Positions 41,595 through 50,437 of a DNA stretch of 64,000 bases are shown here, in pieces. Source of the stretch: an uncultured Muribaculaceae bacterium (lineage in GTDB: Bacteria; Bacteroidota; Bacteroidia; Bacteroidales; Muribaculaceae). Position numbers and translations under genes: made by a program. The stretch is from NCBI GenBank assembly GCA_910578395.1, contig CAJTPZ010000001.1, positions 186,001 to 250,000 on the forward strand, written 5' to 3'. Below the pieces are notes generated by a model. The model was not told the DNA's origin. It worked only from the letters and a program-made list of their open reading frames with translations, and made no database searches. Each line of letters opens with the position of its first letter. The first letter of the stretch is position 1.

Positions 41595-43952
41595 TTAACG
41601 CAAAAATTGAGGCGCACGGAAAAACAATCCGAATGACAGACCTACGCTCCATTTGTCACCCGGGCTGTCTATGTAATTGACATATCCTGCCAAAGATGCC
41701 TTGAATGGAAAGTTGTACACTACTGAAAAGTCGCCTATCCAATGCGGGTCGTGAAACCACTTGCCATACTTCGCACTACCGTCGGCCGCAGGCATAATAG
41801 ACCTGAAAGGCATAAACATGTGTGCCTCGCCTCTGATCTGCAGATTATCCGAGAGTTTCACAACAGGAATGACACCCACCGTCGCATAGCTCATGGCATG
41901 TAGCGACGAATGAAACGAATTATAGCTCGATGCCGTGGGATTGAATCCGGGAGAAGTCACAATAGTAGCATTATAGCTGTCGAGAAGCTTTCTTGTCGAT
42001 GCAAGCACGTTACTCTCTATACCCAATGAAAAATGCCGCCCCATGCTGAAGTATTTTTCAATATTCATCTCTGCCTGAACCCATTGACAGGACCGTCCAT
42101 CAACATTTCCTGCCGCATTCACACCAGAGCGTACAGAGTAGTCGCCAAGCAGCCCCATGCCCACAAAATTATACCGATGACCGCTGGTGGGATTCACCTC
42201 ATTGTCAAGGGTATTGAACACTGCCCTTACCGAAGCCTGTCCGAGACTGAAGCTTATCACATCCTTACTTTCGTCTACGATAAGAGACTCCCCCGTTGTA
42301 GCATGCTTATCGCGCAAGTAGCCATAACCGGCATTAACGCTCATTTCTCCCGTGCGTCCGAGAGCCCATGAATAGCCTGCTCTGCCATATGTCTCGAAAT
42401 GCCGCATGAACACCGGATTGTTGCGCTCATAAAACATTTTATCACTCTGGTGTTCACTGTTATGTGACACAACCGCACTCATTGTAATCGCCGATGGAAC
42501 TGCCGTCGGCATAAACATTTTACCATTTACGGCAGCGGCAAGATAACTCTGACCAAGCCATCCGTTGAAATCGACATCAAGGCTTCTAAGTGCCAACGAA
42601 CTGTAGCCTGCCGAAAGAACAACCATACTGTTGACCGACGATGCCAGATAAGTACCAACACCGACACTCATACTATTCTTCACCGTTGCCTTCATGTCGA
42701 GGGTGAAATTTCCAGTCTTTTCGTTATAGACGGCATGAGGCACAAGGTTACGCAGTTTTCCGGAAGTCACCGCCCGATAATATGCCTCTTTTGCATGTTT
42801 CAGACCAAATGTATCGGCACGGTTGCCCGTAAACAGATATCTGATATATTCGTTCTGCTTTGGAGTGCCGCCTTCGACATGAACCGAGTCGAATCTCACA
42901 TAAGGTGTCTTAGACCTGAACACCCGTCGTTTCAGATCTCTCGACTTCGCCGGAATGCGCGATATGACACGTCCTTTTATGGAATCCATCATCTCCATCG
43001 CCTTGTCATATCCTCGCTTACAAATAATCTTTGCTTTCGGAAAATCGAGCAATGCAGTCCCGTCAGCCGGAATTTTTATCCTGATCCCCTCGGCCGGCGG
43101 CACCTCATAGTCGCTATCCTGCATGATAAGATCCTCAAGCTGCTGCATTATATCATACTGTGGTGTCCGGCCATTAGGCCCCGACACATCCACGCCGATC
43201 ATTATACCGGGAGCAAAATCCCTACGCATCACATCTACAGGAAAATTATCATATATACCACCGTCAAACGCAAGAAATCCATCGATCTCTATCGGCTGAA
43301 ATACCGTAGGGAAACTCATCGAAGCTCTTATGGCATCTCCCAGATCCCCCTTTGACAGAACCACCTTGTGCTTGGCGTATACATCCGATGTCACGCACCT
43401 GAACGGCACCATGAGCTTGTTGAAGTCTGCTCCGGACTGCGCTGTATAGGCTGCAAACAGTTCCATAAACGCAAAATTCATCGGAAGCGGAGAAATCAGG
43501 CTCGAAGGCAGTACCGATGAAGCGGTGTCGGATCTCATTTTAAGGTTAATACTAACGATCTCCGGCCGCATAACCGTACTTCCGAAATAATACCGCAGGG
43601 CAGGGTCAATCTGGCCTGTCGACCAGTAGGAAAATCCGGGCGACAGTATCAGTTCTATCATCTCGTCGGGTGTGTAGCCCGACGCATACAGACCGCCTAC
43701 AATAGCGCCCATCGATGTTCCTGCAATATAATCGATAGGTATATTATTCTCTTCAAGAGCCTGTATGACACCGATCTCGGCAATACCTTTGGCTCCGCCT
43801 CCACTCAGCACAAGCCCCACTGACACCGGAGCTATGTCACTTTCCACCCGGCAGCTGTCATTATCCTGAGCCGCCACATACAGCACCGGAAACAGTGACA
43901 CAATTACTGTCAGCACCCGTTCTATCCCCCGCGATATCATATTTCTATTCAT
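41595..43952 (-). CDS. Patatin-like phospholipase fused to an outer-membrane barrel (PlpD-like, type Vd)
   Basis: 785 residues. Signal peptide (to about residue 29), then a patatin domain: oxyanion hole GLVLSGGGAKG, nucleophile GTSMGAIVGG, and the catalytic Asp in FDGGIYDNFPVDV. A POTRA-like region follows (about 350-430, YVRFDSVHVEGG) and a C-terminal beta-barrel of the Omp85/BamA type ending in FGLFFRAP. This is the order found in type Vd secretion proteins, in which the enzyme is carried by its own barrel. Whether the lipase is released or stays attached cannot be said. It is upstream of the btu promoter on the same strand, with no terminator visible between. Confidence 0.88.
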   Translation of the reverse strand: MNRNMISRGIERVLTVIVSLFPVLYVAAQDNDSCRVESDIAPVSVGLVLSGGGAKGIAEIGVIQALEENNIPIDYIAGTSMGAIVGGLYASGYTPDEMIELILSPGFSYWSTGQIDPALRYYFGSTVMRPEIVSINLKMRSDTASSVLPSSLISPLPMNFAFMELFAAYTAQSGADFNKLMVPFRCVTSDVYAKHKVVLSKGDLGDAIRASMSFPTVFQPIEIDGFLAFDGGIYDNFPVDVMRRDFAPGIMIGVDVSGPNGRTPQYDIMQQLEDLIMQDSDYEVPPAEGIRIKIPADGTALLDFPKAKIICKRGYDKAMEMMDSIKGRVISRIPAKSRDLKRRVFRSKTPYVRFDSVHVEGGTPKQNEYIRYLFTGNRADTFGLKHAKEAYYRAVTSGKLRNLVPHAVYNEKTGNFTLDMKATVKNSMSVGVGTYLASSVNSMVVLSAGYSSLALRSLDVDFNGWLGQSYLAAAVNGKMFMPTAVPSAITMSAVVSHNSEHQSDKMFYERNNPVFMRHFETYGRAGYSWALGRTGEMSVNAGYGYLRDKHATTGESLIVDESKDVISFSLGQASVRAVFNTLDNEVNPTSGHRYNFVGMGLLGDYSVRSGVNAAGNVDGRSCQWVQAEMNIEKYFSMGRHFSLGIESNVLASTRKLLDSYNATIVTSPGFNPTASSYNSFHSSLHAMSYATVGVIPVVKLSDNLQIRGEAHMFMPFRSIMPAADGSAKYGKWFHDPHWIGDFSVVYNFPFKASLAGYVNYIDSPGDKWSVGLSFGLFFRAPQFLR

Positions 43953-44030
43953 TCTATTTTCCAGTCATTGCATTTGCAACGGCAATATTAACTATAATTA
44001 AGAAACGACCACACACTTCTCTCAGTTCAT

Positions 44031-44053
44031 TTTGAAAAAAATTCTTACTTTTA
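44031..44053 (+). promoter_or_regulatory. Possible obgE promoter
   Basis: TTTG (44031-44034), 11 bases, TACTTTTA (44046-44053), the last base differing from the consensus. Leader of about 65 bases. Confidence 0.4.
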
Positions 44054-44126
44054 CTTAATAATTGGTATTTTTCGGGTTCATCAACGTTATTCCATATAGC
44101 AGTTACTATTTTTAAGTTATATCACC

Positions 44127-45308
44127 ATGCCATCGTCAAACTTTATAGACTACGTAAAGATATTGTGCCGCTCAGGTAAAGGCGGTGCCGGTTCGCGTCA
44201 TTTCTATCGCGCGAAGTACATCCCCAAAGGTGGACCCGACGGAGGAGACGGCGGCCGAGGCGGACACGTGATACTCCGCGGCAACAAAAACATGTGGACG
44301 CTTCTTCCACTCAAGTACCGACGTCATGTTTTTGCAGGAAACGGCGAAGCCGGTACCGGAGGCCGAAGCTTCGGCAAGGATGGAGAAGACGCTATAATCG
44401 AAGTGCCCTGCGGCACCGTTGTGTTTGATGCCGAAACAGGCGAATATCTAACCGAAGTAACCGACGACGGACAAGAAATAAAACTCCTGAAAGGTGGCCG
44501 AGGCGGTCTTGGAAACTGGCATTTCAAATCAGCCACAAACCGTACGCCACGATATGCCCAGCCCGGAGAACCGGCAATTGAGAAAAGCGTAGTGCTTGAA
44601 CTGAAACTATTGGCAGACGTCGGCCTGGTAGGTTTTCCAAATGCCGGAAAATCGACCCTGCTGTCGGCCATATCGGCGGCACGGCCTAAAATCGCCGACT
44701 ACCCTTTCACTACGATGGAGCCACAGCTCGGCATTGTTTCATATCGTGACAACAGGTCATTTGTCATGGCCGATATTCCAGGAATAATCGAGGGTGCAAG
44801 CGAGGGCAAGGGTCTTGGTCTGCGCTTTTTGCGTCACATTGAACGAAATGCGGTACTTCTGTTTCTTGTGCCGGCCGATGCGACCGACATTGAACAGGAG
44901 TCCAGGATTCTGCTCCGTGAGCTTGAGAAATTCAATCCTCAACTCATGGAAAAACAGCGTGTGCTTGCAATCTCGAAAAGCGATATGCTTGATGACGAGC
45001 TGATCGCCGAAATCGCAAACACTCTTCCCGACGACGTGCCACATGTATTTATTTCCTCTGTAAGCGGACAAGGACTTACTTCTCTCAAAGATATACTTTG
45101 GAGAGCCATCAACGACGACCGTAACCGTATAATCGACGGAGAGCAGCCTATCACCCACCGCCCGCTCGATGCACGTCACCGCGTTGTGGAGGAAGATGAG
45201 TTCATTTTTGAAAACCCCGAGCCTGAGCCAATTGACGAAGAGGAAGAGATGCCGCTTGACGATGACTACATCTGGGATGAAGATATAGAACCTGAAGACT
45301 ACGAGTAA
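44127..45308 (+). CDS. obgE: Obg-family GTPase
   Basis: Essential ribosome-associated GTPase. The glycine-rich Obg fold fills residues 1-160 (GGDGGRGGHVILRG). The GTPase domain has G1 GFPNAGKST, switch region YPFTTMEPQ, G3 ADIPGII and G4-like SKSD. The C-terminal tail is short and strongly acidic (EEEEMPLDDDY) rather than an OCT domain. 393 residues. The first gene of obgE-metA-U32-ygiQ, with 8 bases to metA. Confidence 0.96.
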   Translation: MPSSNFIDYVKILCRSGKGGAGSRHFYRAKYIPKGGPDGGDGGRGGHVILRGNKNMWTLLPLKYRRHVFAGNGEAGTGGRSFGKDGEDAIIEVPCGTVVFDAETGEYLTEVTDDGQEIKLLKGGRGGLGNWHFKSATNRTPRYAQPGEPAIEKSVVLELKLLADVGLVGFPNAGKSTLLSAISAARPKIADYPFTTMEPQLGIVSYRDNRSFVMADIPGIIEGASEGKGLGLRFLRHIERNAVLLFLVPADATDIEQESRILLRELEKFNPQLMEKQRVLAISKSDMLDDELIAEIANTLPDDVPHVFISSVSGQGLTSLKDILWRAINDDRNRIIDGEQPITHRPLDARHRVVEEDEFIFENPEPEPIDEEEEMPLDDDYIWDEDIEPEDYE

Positions 45309-45316
45309 GCCATAAA

Positions 45317-46231
45317 GTGCCTGTCATAATCAACCAAGAGCTACCGGCTATAGCAGCCCTACGCAAAGAGAACATCAACCTGCTGCCCTGTGACGGATAC
45401 GCCACAGGGCGTATTCTGCGCATAGGCATCCTCAACCTCATGCCTCTAAAGGAGATGACGGAGATCGATCTGTTGCGACTCATCTCGGCCTCACCTTGCG
45501 GCATCGAAGTCGAACTGATCGAAACATCTACCTATCGCGGACGCAACACTCCTGCCGAACATCTCGACAAATATTACAAAAAATGGGATGAGGTCACCGA
45601 AAGTCACTACGACGGATTCATAATCACCGGTGCCCCGGTTGAAAAAAAGGATTTCGAGGATGTATTCTATTGGCCGGAACTGCAAAAGATAATGGACTGG
45701 ACCCGCACACATGCCACATCAACACTCTATATCTGCTGGGCGGCTCTTGCAGGGCTATATCATCATTATGGCATAGCGAAGCGAATGCTTCCGAGAAAAA
45801 TATCGGGAGTTTTCACCCACCGTAAACTCACACAGGAGAATCCGCTTCTGAGAGGTTTCGATGATGAGTTTCTTGTGCCCCACAGCCGCTACAGCGAACC
45901 TGACCGGGATGCAGTGGAAAATCATCCCGAACTGACAATACTCACCGACAGCCCGGATGCCGGAATCCATATCGTGACAGCACATGACGGAAGCGAAATA
46001 TATGTCACAGGACATTCCGAATATTCACCACTCACACTTGACTATGAATATCGGCGCGACTGCTCGGTGGGGATACATCCCGACATTCCCGCCAACTACT
46101 ACCGCAATGACGATCCTGAAAACGGAGAAGTTGTGGTAAGATGGAGAGCACATGCCTCAATGCTGTTTTCCAACTGGATAAACTACTTTGTATCACCAGA
46201 TACCCCTTATAGGCCCATACCACGGCAATGA
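45317..46231 (+). CDS. metA: Homoserine O-acyltransferase (MetA fold), probably acetyl-specific
   Basis: 304 residues. First committed step of methionine synthesis. Motifs: MPLKEMTEIDLLRLIS, FIITGAPVEKKDFED, and the catalytic nucleophile Cys140 in LYICWAALAGLYHHYG. In the MetA family a Glu where E. coli has Gly after the GAP motif favours acetyl-CoA over succinyl-CoA; here the position is Glu109, so homoserine acetyltransferase is predicted. GTG at 45317 is used as start, 8 bases after obgE. The stop overlaps the U32 peptidase start by 4 bases. Confidence 0.92.
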   Translation: MPVIINQELPAIAALRKENINLLPCDGYATGRILRIGILNLMPLKEMTEIDLLRLISASPCGIEVELIETSTYRGRNTPAEHLDKYYKKWDEVTESHYDGFIITGAPVEKKDFEDVFYWPELQKIMDWTRTHATSTLYICWAALAGLYHHYGIAKRMLPRKISGVFTHRKLTQENPLLRGFDDEFLVPHSRYSEPDRDAVENHPELTILTDSPDAGIHIVTAHDGSEIYVTGHSEYSPLTLDYEYRRDCSVGIHPDIPANYYRNDDPENGEVVVRWRAHASMLFSNWINYFVSPDTPYRPIPRQ

Positions 46232-48084
46232 CAAAGCTACCACGTAAGCTGCAACTTCTCGCACCGGCCAAAAACGCCACCATTGCCATACAGGCAATAC
46301 TTCATGGCGCCGATGCCGTCTACATGGGCGCCTCAAGCCATGGCGCCCGTGTCGCTGCCGCAAACTCTATCGATGACATAAAGCATGTGGCCGATTTCGC
46401 ACACCTGTTCGGAGCAAAGCTATATGTAACCGTCAATACTATCGTCTACGACAATGAGTTGCGCAACGTGGAAAAACTTATCAAAGGTCTGTATCACGCC
46501 GGCACCGACGCTCTCATAGTGCAGGACATGGCACTGCTACAGCTCGATCTGCCTCCGATTGCGCTACATGCCAGTACACAGTGCGACACACGCACTCCGG
46601 CTCAAGCACGGTTTCTTCAGGATGTAGGTTTCAGCCAGATAGTGCTTCCGCGCGAACTTTCTCCTGACGAAATAAAAGAATTCAGCCGCGAAGTCGAAGT
46701 GCCGCTCGAGGCATTCTGCCACGGAGCATTGTGTGTATGTTACAGCGGCGACTGCCGCGCAGGATTCATGGCTACAGGACGGAGCGCCAACCGGGGCGAG
46801 TGTCCGCAGATGTGCCGGCTACCCTACGACCTTATAGACGGTACCGGACGAAAAATAATAAAAAACAAGCATCTTCTCTCTCTACTTGATCTAAACCGCA
46901 TATCCCTGTTGAGCGAAATGGCAGATGCCGGTGTCTCATCATTTAAAATAGAAGGCCGGCTCAAGGATGAAACCTACGTTAAAAACACCGTAGCCGCCTA
47001 CAGCAAGGCTCTCGACTCCATAATCGCCGCTTCAGACGGCCGATACTCAAGAAGCAGCTACGGACGTACGGACATAACATTTACACCAGACCTCAGCCGT
47101 GGATTCAACAGAGGATTCACGACCTACATTTTTCCTCCGGACAAGACGGTAAAAATGGCAGGGCTCGACACACCAAAAATGGTGGGAATACGCATAGGCA
47201 CTGTTTCTAAAATCAGCAAAGGATATATCGATCTGTCGCTCGACCGTGGAGTAAAACTTGCCAACGGTGACGGCCTCGGCTATTTCCGAACTGACGGGTC
47301 ATACGACGGATTCCGCATCAACCGCGCAGAGGGAACACACATCATTCCAGCCTCAATGCCAGACGGACTTCGCGTATCTTCCACAATATACCGAAACAGT
47401 GACAAAATCTGGAACGATGCCATGTCACGCGAAACAGCCCGACGCACAATTCCGCTGTCAATGACACTAAGAGCGGTCTCATCAAGAGTAATAGCCCTTG
47501 ATCTGAAAGACCTGCGCGGATGCGCAGCAACTTCGTCGGTCGTAACAGACCAACCGCTACAGCAGGCACACACCCCTCAAGGACAACAACGACAAAGAGT
47601 ACTTGAGAAACTTGGTGACACTCATTTTCACCTCGACACACTTGACGACAGAGTCGACTCCTCGTTATTCATACCTGCCTCTATACTCGCTTCGCTGCGG
47701 AGAAACGCAATAACTGCACTCGAGACATCGTGGCACGCAAAACGACCGACAGAGAAACGACGGCCGCATAAAAACATCATACCCCTTCCTGAAGGTACTG
47801 AAATCACATACCGTCACAATGTGGCCAACCGACTCGCCGAGGACTTTTACCGCTCGCACGGCGCGACATCAATTCAAAAAGCTGTAGAAGTGTCACGTCC
47901 CGACACAGAAATACAGGTTATGGAGTGCCGCTACTGCATTCGCCGTGAACTCGGATACTGCCTGCGAACACCAAAAGGTAAAGACCTAACACCGCCGCTC
48001 ACACTCGATACCGGGCGCGGCACACGCTATGCCGTCGATTTCGACTGCTCACGCTGTATCATGTCGCTTCACCAAACACGCTGA
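46228..48084 (+). CDS. Peptidase U32-family protein, RlhA/TrhP-like
   Basis: 618 residues. The U32 TIM-barrel starts with LLAPAKNATIAIQAILHGAD and shows LHASTQCDTRT and the cluster-binding region FCHGALCVCYSGDC with CPQMC. The SFKIEGRLKDETYV segment is also typical. A C-terminal extension carries MECRYCIRRELGYC, additional Cys residues. Enterobacterial members hydroxylate rRNA or tRNA rather than cut peptides, so an RNA-modifying role is likely, target unknown. Coupled to metA (ATGA) and directly followed by ygiQ with no spacer. Confidence 0.85.
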   Translation: MTKLPRKLQLLAPAKNATIAIQAILHGADAVYMGASSHGARVAAANSIDDIKHVADFAHLFGAKLYVTVNTIVYDNELRNVEKLIKGLYHAGTDALIVQDMALLQLDLPPIALHASTQCDTRTPAQARFLQDVGFSQIVLPRELSPDEIKEFSREVEVPLEAFCHGALCVCYSGDCRAGFMATGRSANRGECPQMCRLPYDLIDGTGRKIIKNKHLLSLLDLNRISLLSEMADAGVSSFKIEGRLKDETYVKNTVAAYSKALDSIIAASDGRYSRSSYGRTDITFTPDLSRGFNRGFTTYIFPPDKTVKMAGLDTPKMVGIRIGTVSKISKGYIDLSLDRGVKLANGDGLGYFRTDGSYDGFRINRAEGTHIIPASMPDGLRVSSTIYRNSDKIWNDAMSRETARRTIPLSMTLRAVSSRVIALDLKDLRGCAATSSVVTDQPLQQAHTPQGQQRQRVLEKLGDTHFHLDTLDDRVDSSLFIPASILASLRRNAITALETSWHAKRPTEKRRPHKNIIPLPEGTEITYRHNVANRLAEDFYRSHGATSIQKAVEVSRPDTEIQVMECRYCIRRELGYCLRTPKGKDLTPPLTLDTGRGTRYAVDFDCSRCIMSLHQTR

Positions 48085-49959
48085 ATGGATATACGCAAAG
48101 ACACCGGACTCTGGCTCCCAACCTCTGTCAAAGAAATGAAAGCAAGAGGGTGGGACGCTGTTGATGTAGTTTTATTTTCAGGCGACGCCTATGTAGATCA
48201 TCCGTCATTCGGAGCCGCTGTGATCGGACGCACGCTTGAATCCGCCGGCTATCGTGTAGCTATTGTACCGCAACCTAATTGGCGTGACGATCTGCGGGAT
48301 TTCCGCAAATTCGGCACACCGAGACTTTTCTTCGGTGTCAGTGCCGGAGCGATGGACTCGATGGTAAACCATTACACTGCCGCCCGTCGACGCAGATCAG
48401 ACGATGCCTACACTCCCGACGGACGCCACGGCATGCGTCCCGACTACCCTACTGTCGTCTACACCAAAATTCTACGCGAGCTCTTTCCCGACACGCCCAT
48501 AATCACCGGCGGCATAGAGCCCTCGTTGCGCCGGCTCTCACACTACGACTACTGGCAGGACAGACTGCGGCCTTCGATACTGCTTGACGCCCCGGCCGAC
48601 ATACTTATTTACGGCATGGGAGAGAAACCTGTCGTAGAGATCGCCCGGCGTATTTCAGCAGGTGAAAAAGTATCCGAAATAACCGACGTGCCACAGACCG
48701 CTCTGCTTCGCACGCTCGACAAAATGCCTGAAAATCCTGATCCGGCAAAAGATATAATACTAAATTCATGGGAGGACGCACTACGCGACCCCGGACTGCA
48801 GTCTGCCAATTTCAAGCACATAGAGCAACAGAGCAACCGCCTGAACCCTGACACACGTTTATGGCAAGCCTACCGAAAAGATGGTGTTGCCGTCCAGATA
48901 AACCCGATGCTTCCGGCAATGACACGCGGTGAAATAGATGCCTCATTCGATCTGCCATATACACGACTGCCACACCCTCGCTACAACGGCAAAACCATAC
49001 CTGCCTACGAAATGATACGTCACTCCGTCAATCTCCACCGGGGCTGTTTCGGAGGATGCGCGTTCTGTACCATCTCGGCACATCAGGGCAAATTCATAGC
49101 ATCGCGAAGCAAGGAATCTATACTGCGTGAAGCCAAAGCCGTAACCCGTATGCCCGACTTCAAGGGATATATATCGGATCTCGGCGGCCCTTCGGCCAAT
49201 ATGTATGCAATGGGCGGACGCGACCGCTCGATATGCAGTCGTTGCCTTAAACCGTCGTGCCTGCATCCGGCACCATGCCCAAATCTTAACAACGACCACC
49301 GTCCCCTTCTTGAAATATATCATGCTGTCGACGCACTGCCCGGTATAAAGAAAACCTTTATCGGTTCCGGTGTACGCTATGACCTTTCCATGCACCGCAC
49401 CGGCAACCGTGACATTGACAACGCCAACCGCCGCTACAACAGCGAACTGATAGAACACCATGTGTCGGGACGCCTTAAAGTCGCCCCCGAACATACCGAG
49501 GATTACGTACTTGACATCATGCGCAAACCTCCGTTCAAGCTATTTCATCAGTTCCGTGATATATTTGACGATGTGAACCGCAGATGCGGATTGCGGCAGC
49601 AGATAATCCCATATTTCATATCAAGTCATCCGGGATGCACCGAAATCGACATGGCCCAACTTGCCATAAAAACAAAACAGCTTGATTTCCATCTTGAGCA
49701 AGTGCAGGATTTCACCCCGACACCAATGACCCTCGCTACCGAAATATACTACTCCGGTATACATCCCTACACCGGCGAACGCATATTCACAGCGCGCTCG
49801 TCTGAAGAAAAACTTGCCCAAAGACGCTACTTCTTCTGGTATGACCGCACATACCGGACCGATATAGAACGTGCGCTCAGACGTTTGCACCGTCAGGATC
49901 TCATCGCGTCACTTTTTGCACGGACCGTGACTCCAAAGCGCCCGAATACCAAGAAATAA
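48085..49959 (+). CDS. YgiQ-family radical SAM protein
   Basis: 624 residues. N-terminal UPF0313 domain with DVVLFSGDAYVDHPSFG. The radical SAM site is HRGCFGGCAFCTIS (CX3CX2C). Further Cys-rich piece CSRCLKPSCLHPAPCPNL, and GRLKVAPEHTEDYVL. The catalytic reaction of YgiQ is not known to me. It starts at the base after the U32 stop, so the two are coupled. Confidence 0.92.
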   Translation: MDIRKDTGLWLPTSVKEMKARGWDAVDVVLFSGDAYVDHPSFGAAVIGRTLESAGYRVAIVPQPNWRDDLRDFRKFGTPRLFFGVSAGAMDSMVNHYTAARRRRSDDAYTPDGRHGMRPDYPTVVYTKILRELFPDTPIITGGIEPSLRRLSHYDYWQDRLRPSILLDAPADILIYGMGEKPVVEIARRISAGEKVSEITDVPQTALLRTLDKMPENPDPAKDIILNSWEDALRDPGLQSANFKHIEQQSNRLNPDTRLWQAYRKDGVAVQINPMLPAMTRGEIDASFDLPYTRLPHPRYNGKTIPAYEMIRHSVNLHRGCFGGCAFCTISAHQGKFIASRSKESILREAKAVTRMPDFKGYISDLGGPSANMYAMGGRDRSICSRCLKPSCLHPAPCPNLNNDHRPLLEIYHAVDALPGIKKTFIGSGVRYDLSMHRTGNRDIDNANRRYNSELIEHHVSGRLKVAPEHTEDYVLDIMRKPPFKLFHQFRDIFDDVNRRCGLRQQIIPYFISSHPGCTEIDMAQLAIKTKQLDFHLEQVQDFTPTPMTLATEIYYSGIHPYTGERIFTARSSEEKLAQRRYFFWYDRTYRTDIERALRRLHRQDLIASLFARTVTPKRPNTKK

Positions 49960-50004
49960 TTAATCCACAAGATTTACCTGATTGAAAAATCACTATTTTT
50001 CGGT

Positions 50005-50036
50005 ATTGCAAACACCCGGCATCGGAAATAACTTTG
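50005..50036 (+). promoter_or_regulatory. Promoter of the candidate small RNA
   Basis: ATTG (50005-50008), 20 bases, TAACTTTG (50029-50036): full-consensus promoter in the spacer after ygiQ. Confidence 0.65.
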
Positions 50037-50041
50037 CAACA

Positions 50042-50152
50042 TGAACGAATGAACCACACATCGTGAGGGCACAACTTCCCTCACCTGTAAAGGTCTGAAT
50101 TTAGGTTTTAGGTTATTTTAGATAGTCTCTGTGACAGAGACTATCTTTTTTT
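50042..50152 (+). ncRNA. Candidate small RNA, about 110 nucleotides
   Basis: It runs from the predicted start of transcription to a strong intrinsic terminator, with no real coding capacity (only M-N-E-stop near the 5' end). Visible structure: hairpin GTGAGGG (50063-50069)/CCCTCAC (50078-50084), directly followed by a CCT-GTAA-AGG hairpin with a GNRA-type loop. Next is an AT-rich single-stranded part with a repeated TTTAGGTT/TTAGGTT, and the terminator. Could instead be a leader of the following small gene that is mostly terminated. I do not recognise the family. Confidence 0.6.
50121..50152 (+). terminator. Intrinsic terminator of the candidate small RNA
   Basis: GATAGTCTCTG (50121-50131), loop TGA, CAGAGACTATC (50135-50145), then seven T. 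The best intrinsic terminator in the window. Confidence 0.9.
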
Positions 50153-50169
50153 CTTATCAAAAATATTGC

Positions 50170-50177
50170 TACTTTTG
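50170..50177 (+). promoter_or_regulatory. -7 element upstream of the small membrane protein and dxs
   Basis: TACTTTTG fits TAnnTTTG. Its -33 region falls in the T tract of the preceding terminator. Transcription would start near 50183. Confidence 0.45.
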
Positions 50178-50248
50178 CATTGCAGGATCTTATGGATTTT
50201 ACCGAAAGATCCCCGGACACGATACTTCATCCAATCAACTCACTGACT

Positions 50249-50437
50249 ATGACCACTCCGCAGATTGTCAGACTTTGCTTTATCGCGGCTCTATGGATCG
50301 CGATATGCACCCTTCTGATCATATCGGCGCAGCGCATCACCCTTTATACTATTTTTATAATCGTCGCTTCCGGCATTGTCGTGTTTGTACCCCTATACAA
50401 GAAATACCGCCGTGATGGATCAGCAGATAAAAAATAA
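50249..50437 (+). CDS. Small two-helix membrane protein overlapping dxs
   Basis: 62 residues from ATG at 50249 (MTTPQIVRLCFIAALWIAIC). Two hydrophobic helices (about 7-27 and 30-49) and a basic C-terminal tail LYKKYRRDGSADKK. An alternative ATG at 50192 adds a non-hydrophobic N-terminus but leaves hardly any leader after the promoter. The 3' end overlaps dxs by 23 bases in another frame, implying translational coupling. I recognise no family; cytoplasmic tail by the positive-inside rule. Confidence 0.55.
   Translation: MTTPQIVRLCFIAALWIAICTLLIISAQRITLYTIFIIVASGIVVFVPLYKKYRRDGSADKK

Noticed and set aside
42735..43355. 206-codon plus-strand frame inside the patatin-like gene
   Set aside because: Antisense shadow; the minus-strand gene has a full set of patatin motifs across this interval.
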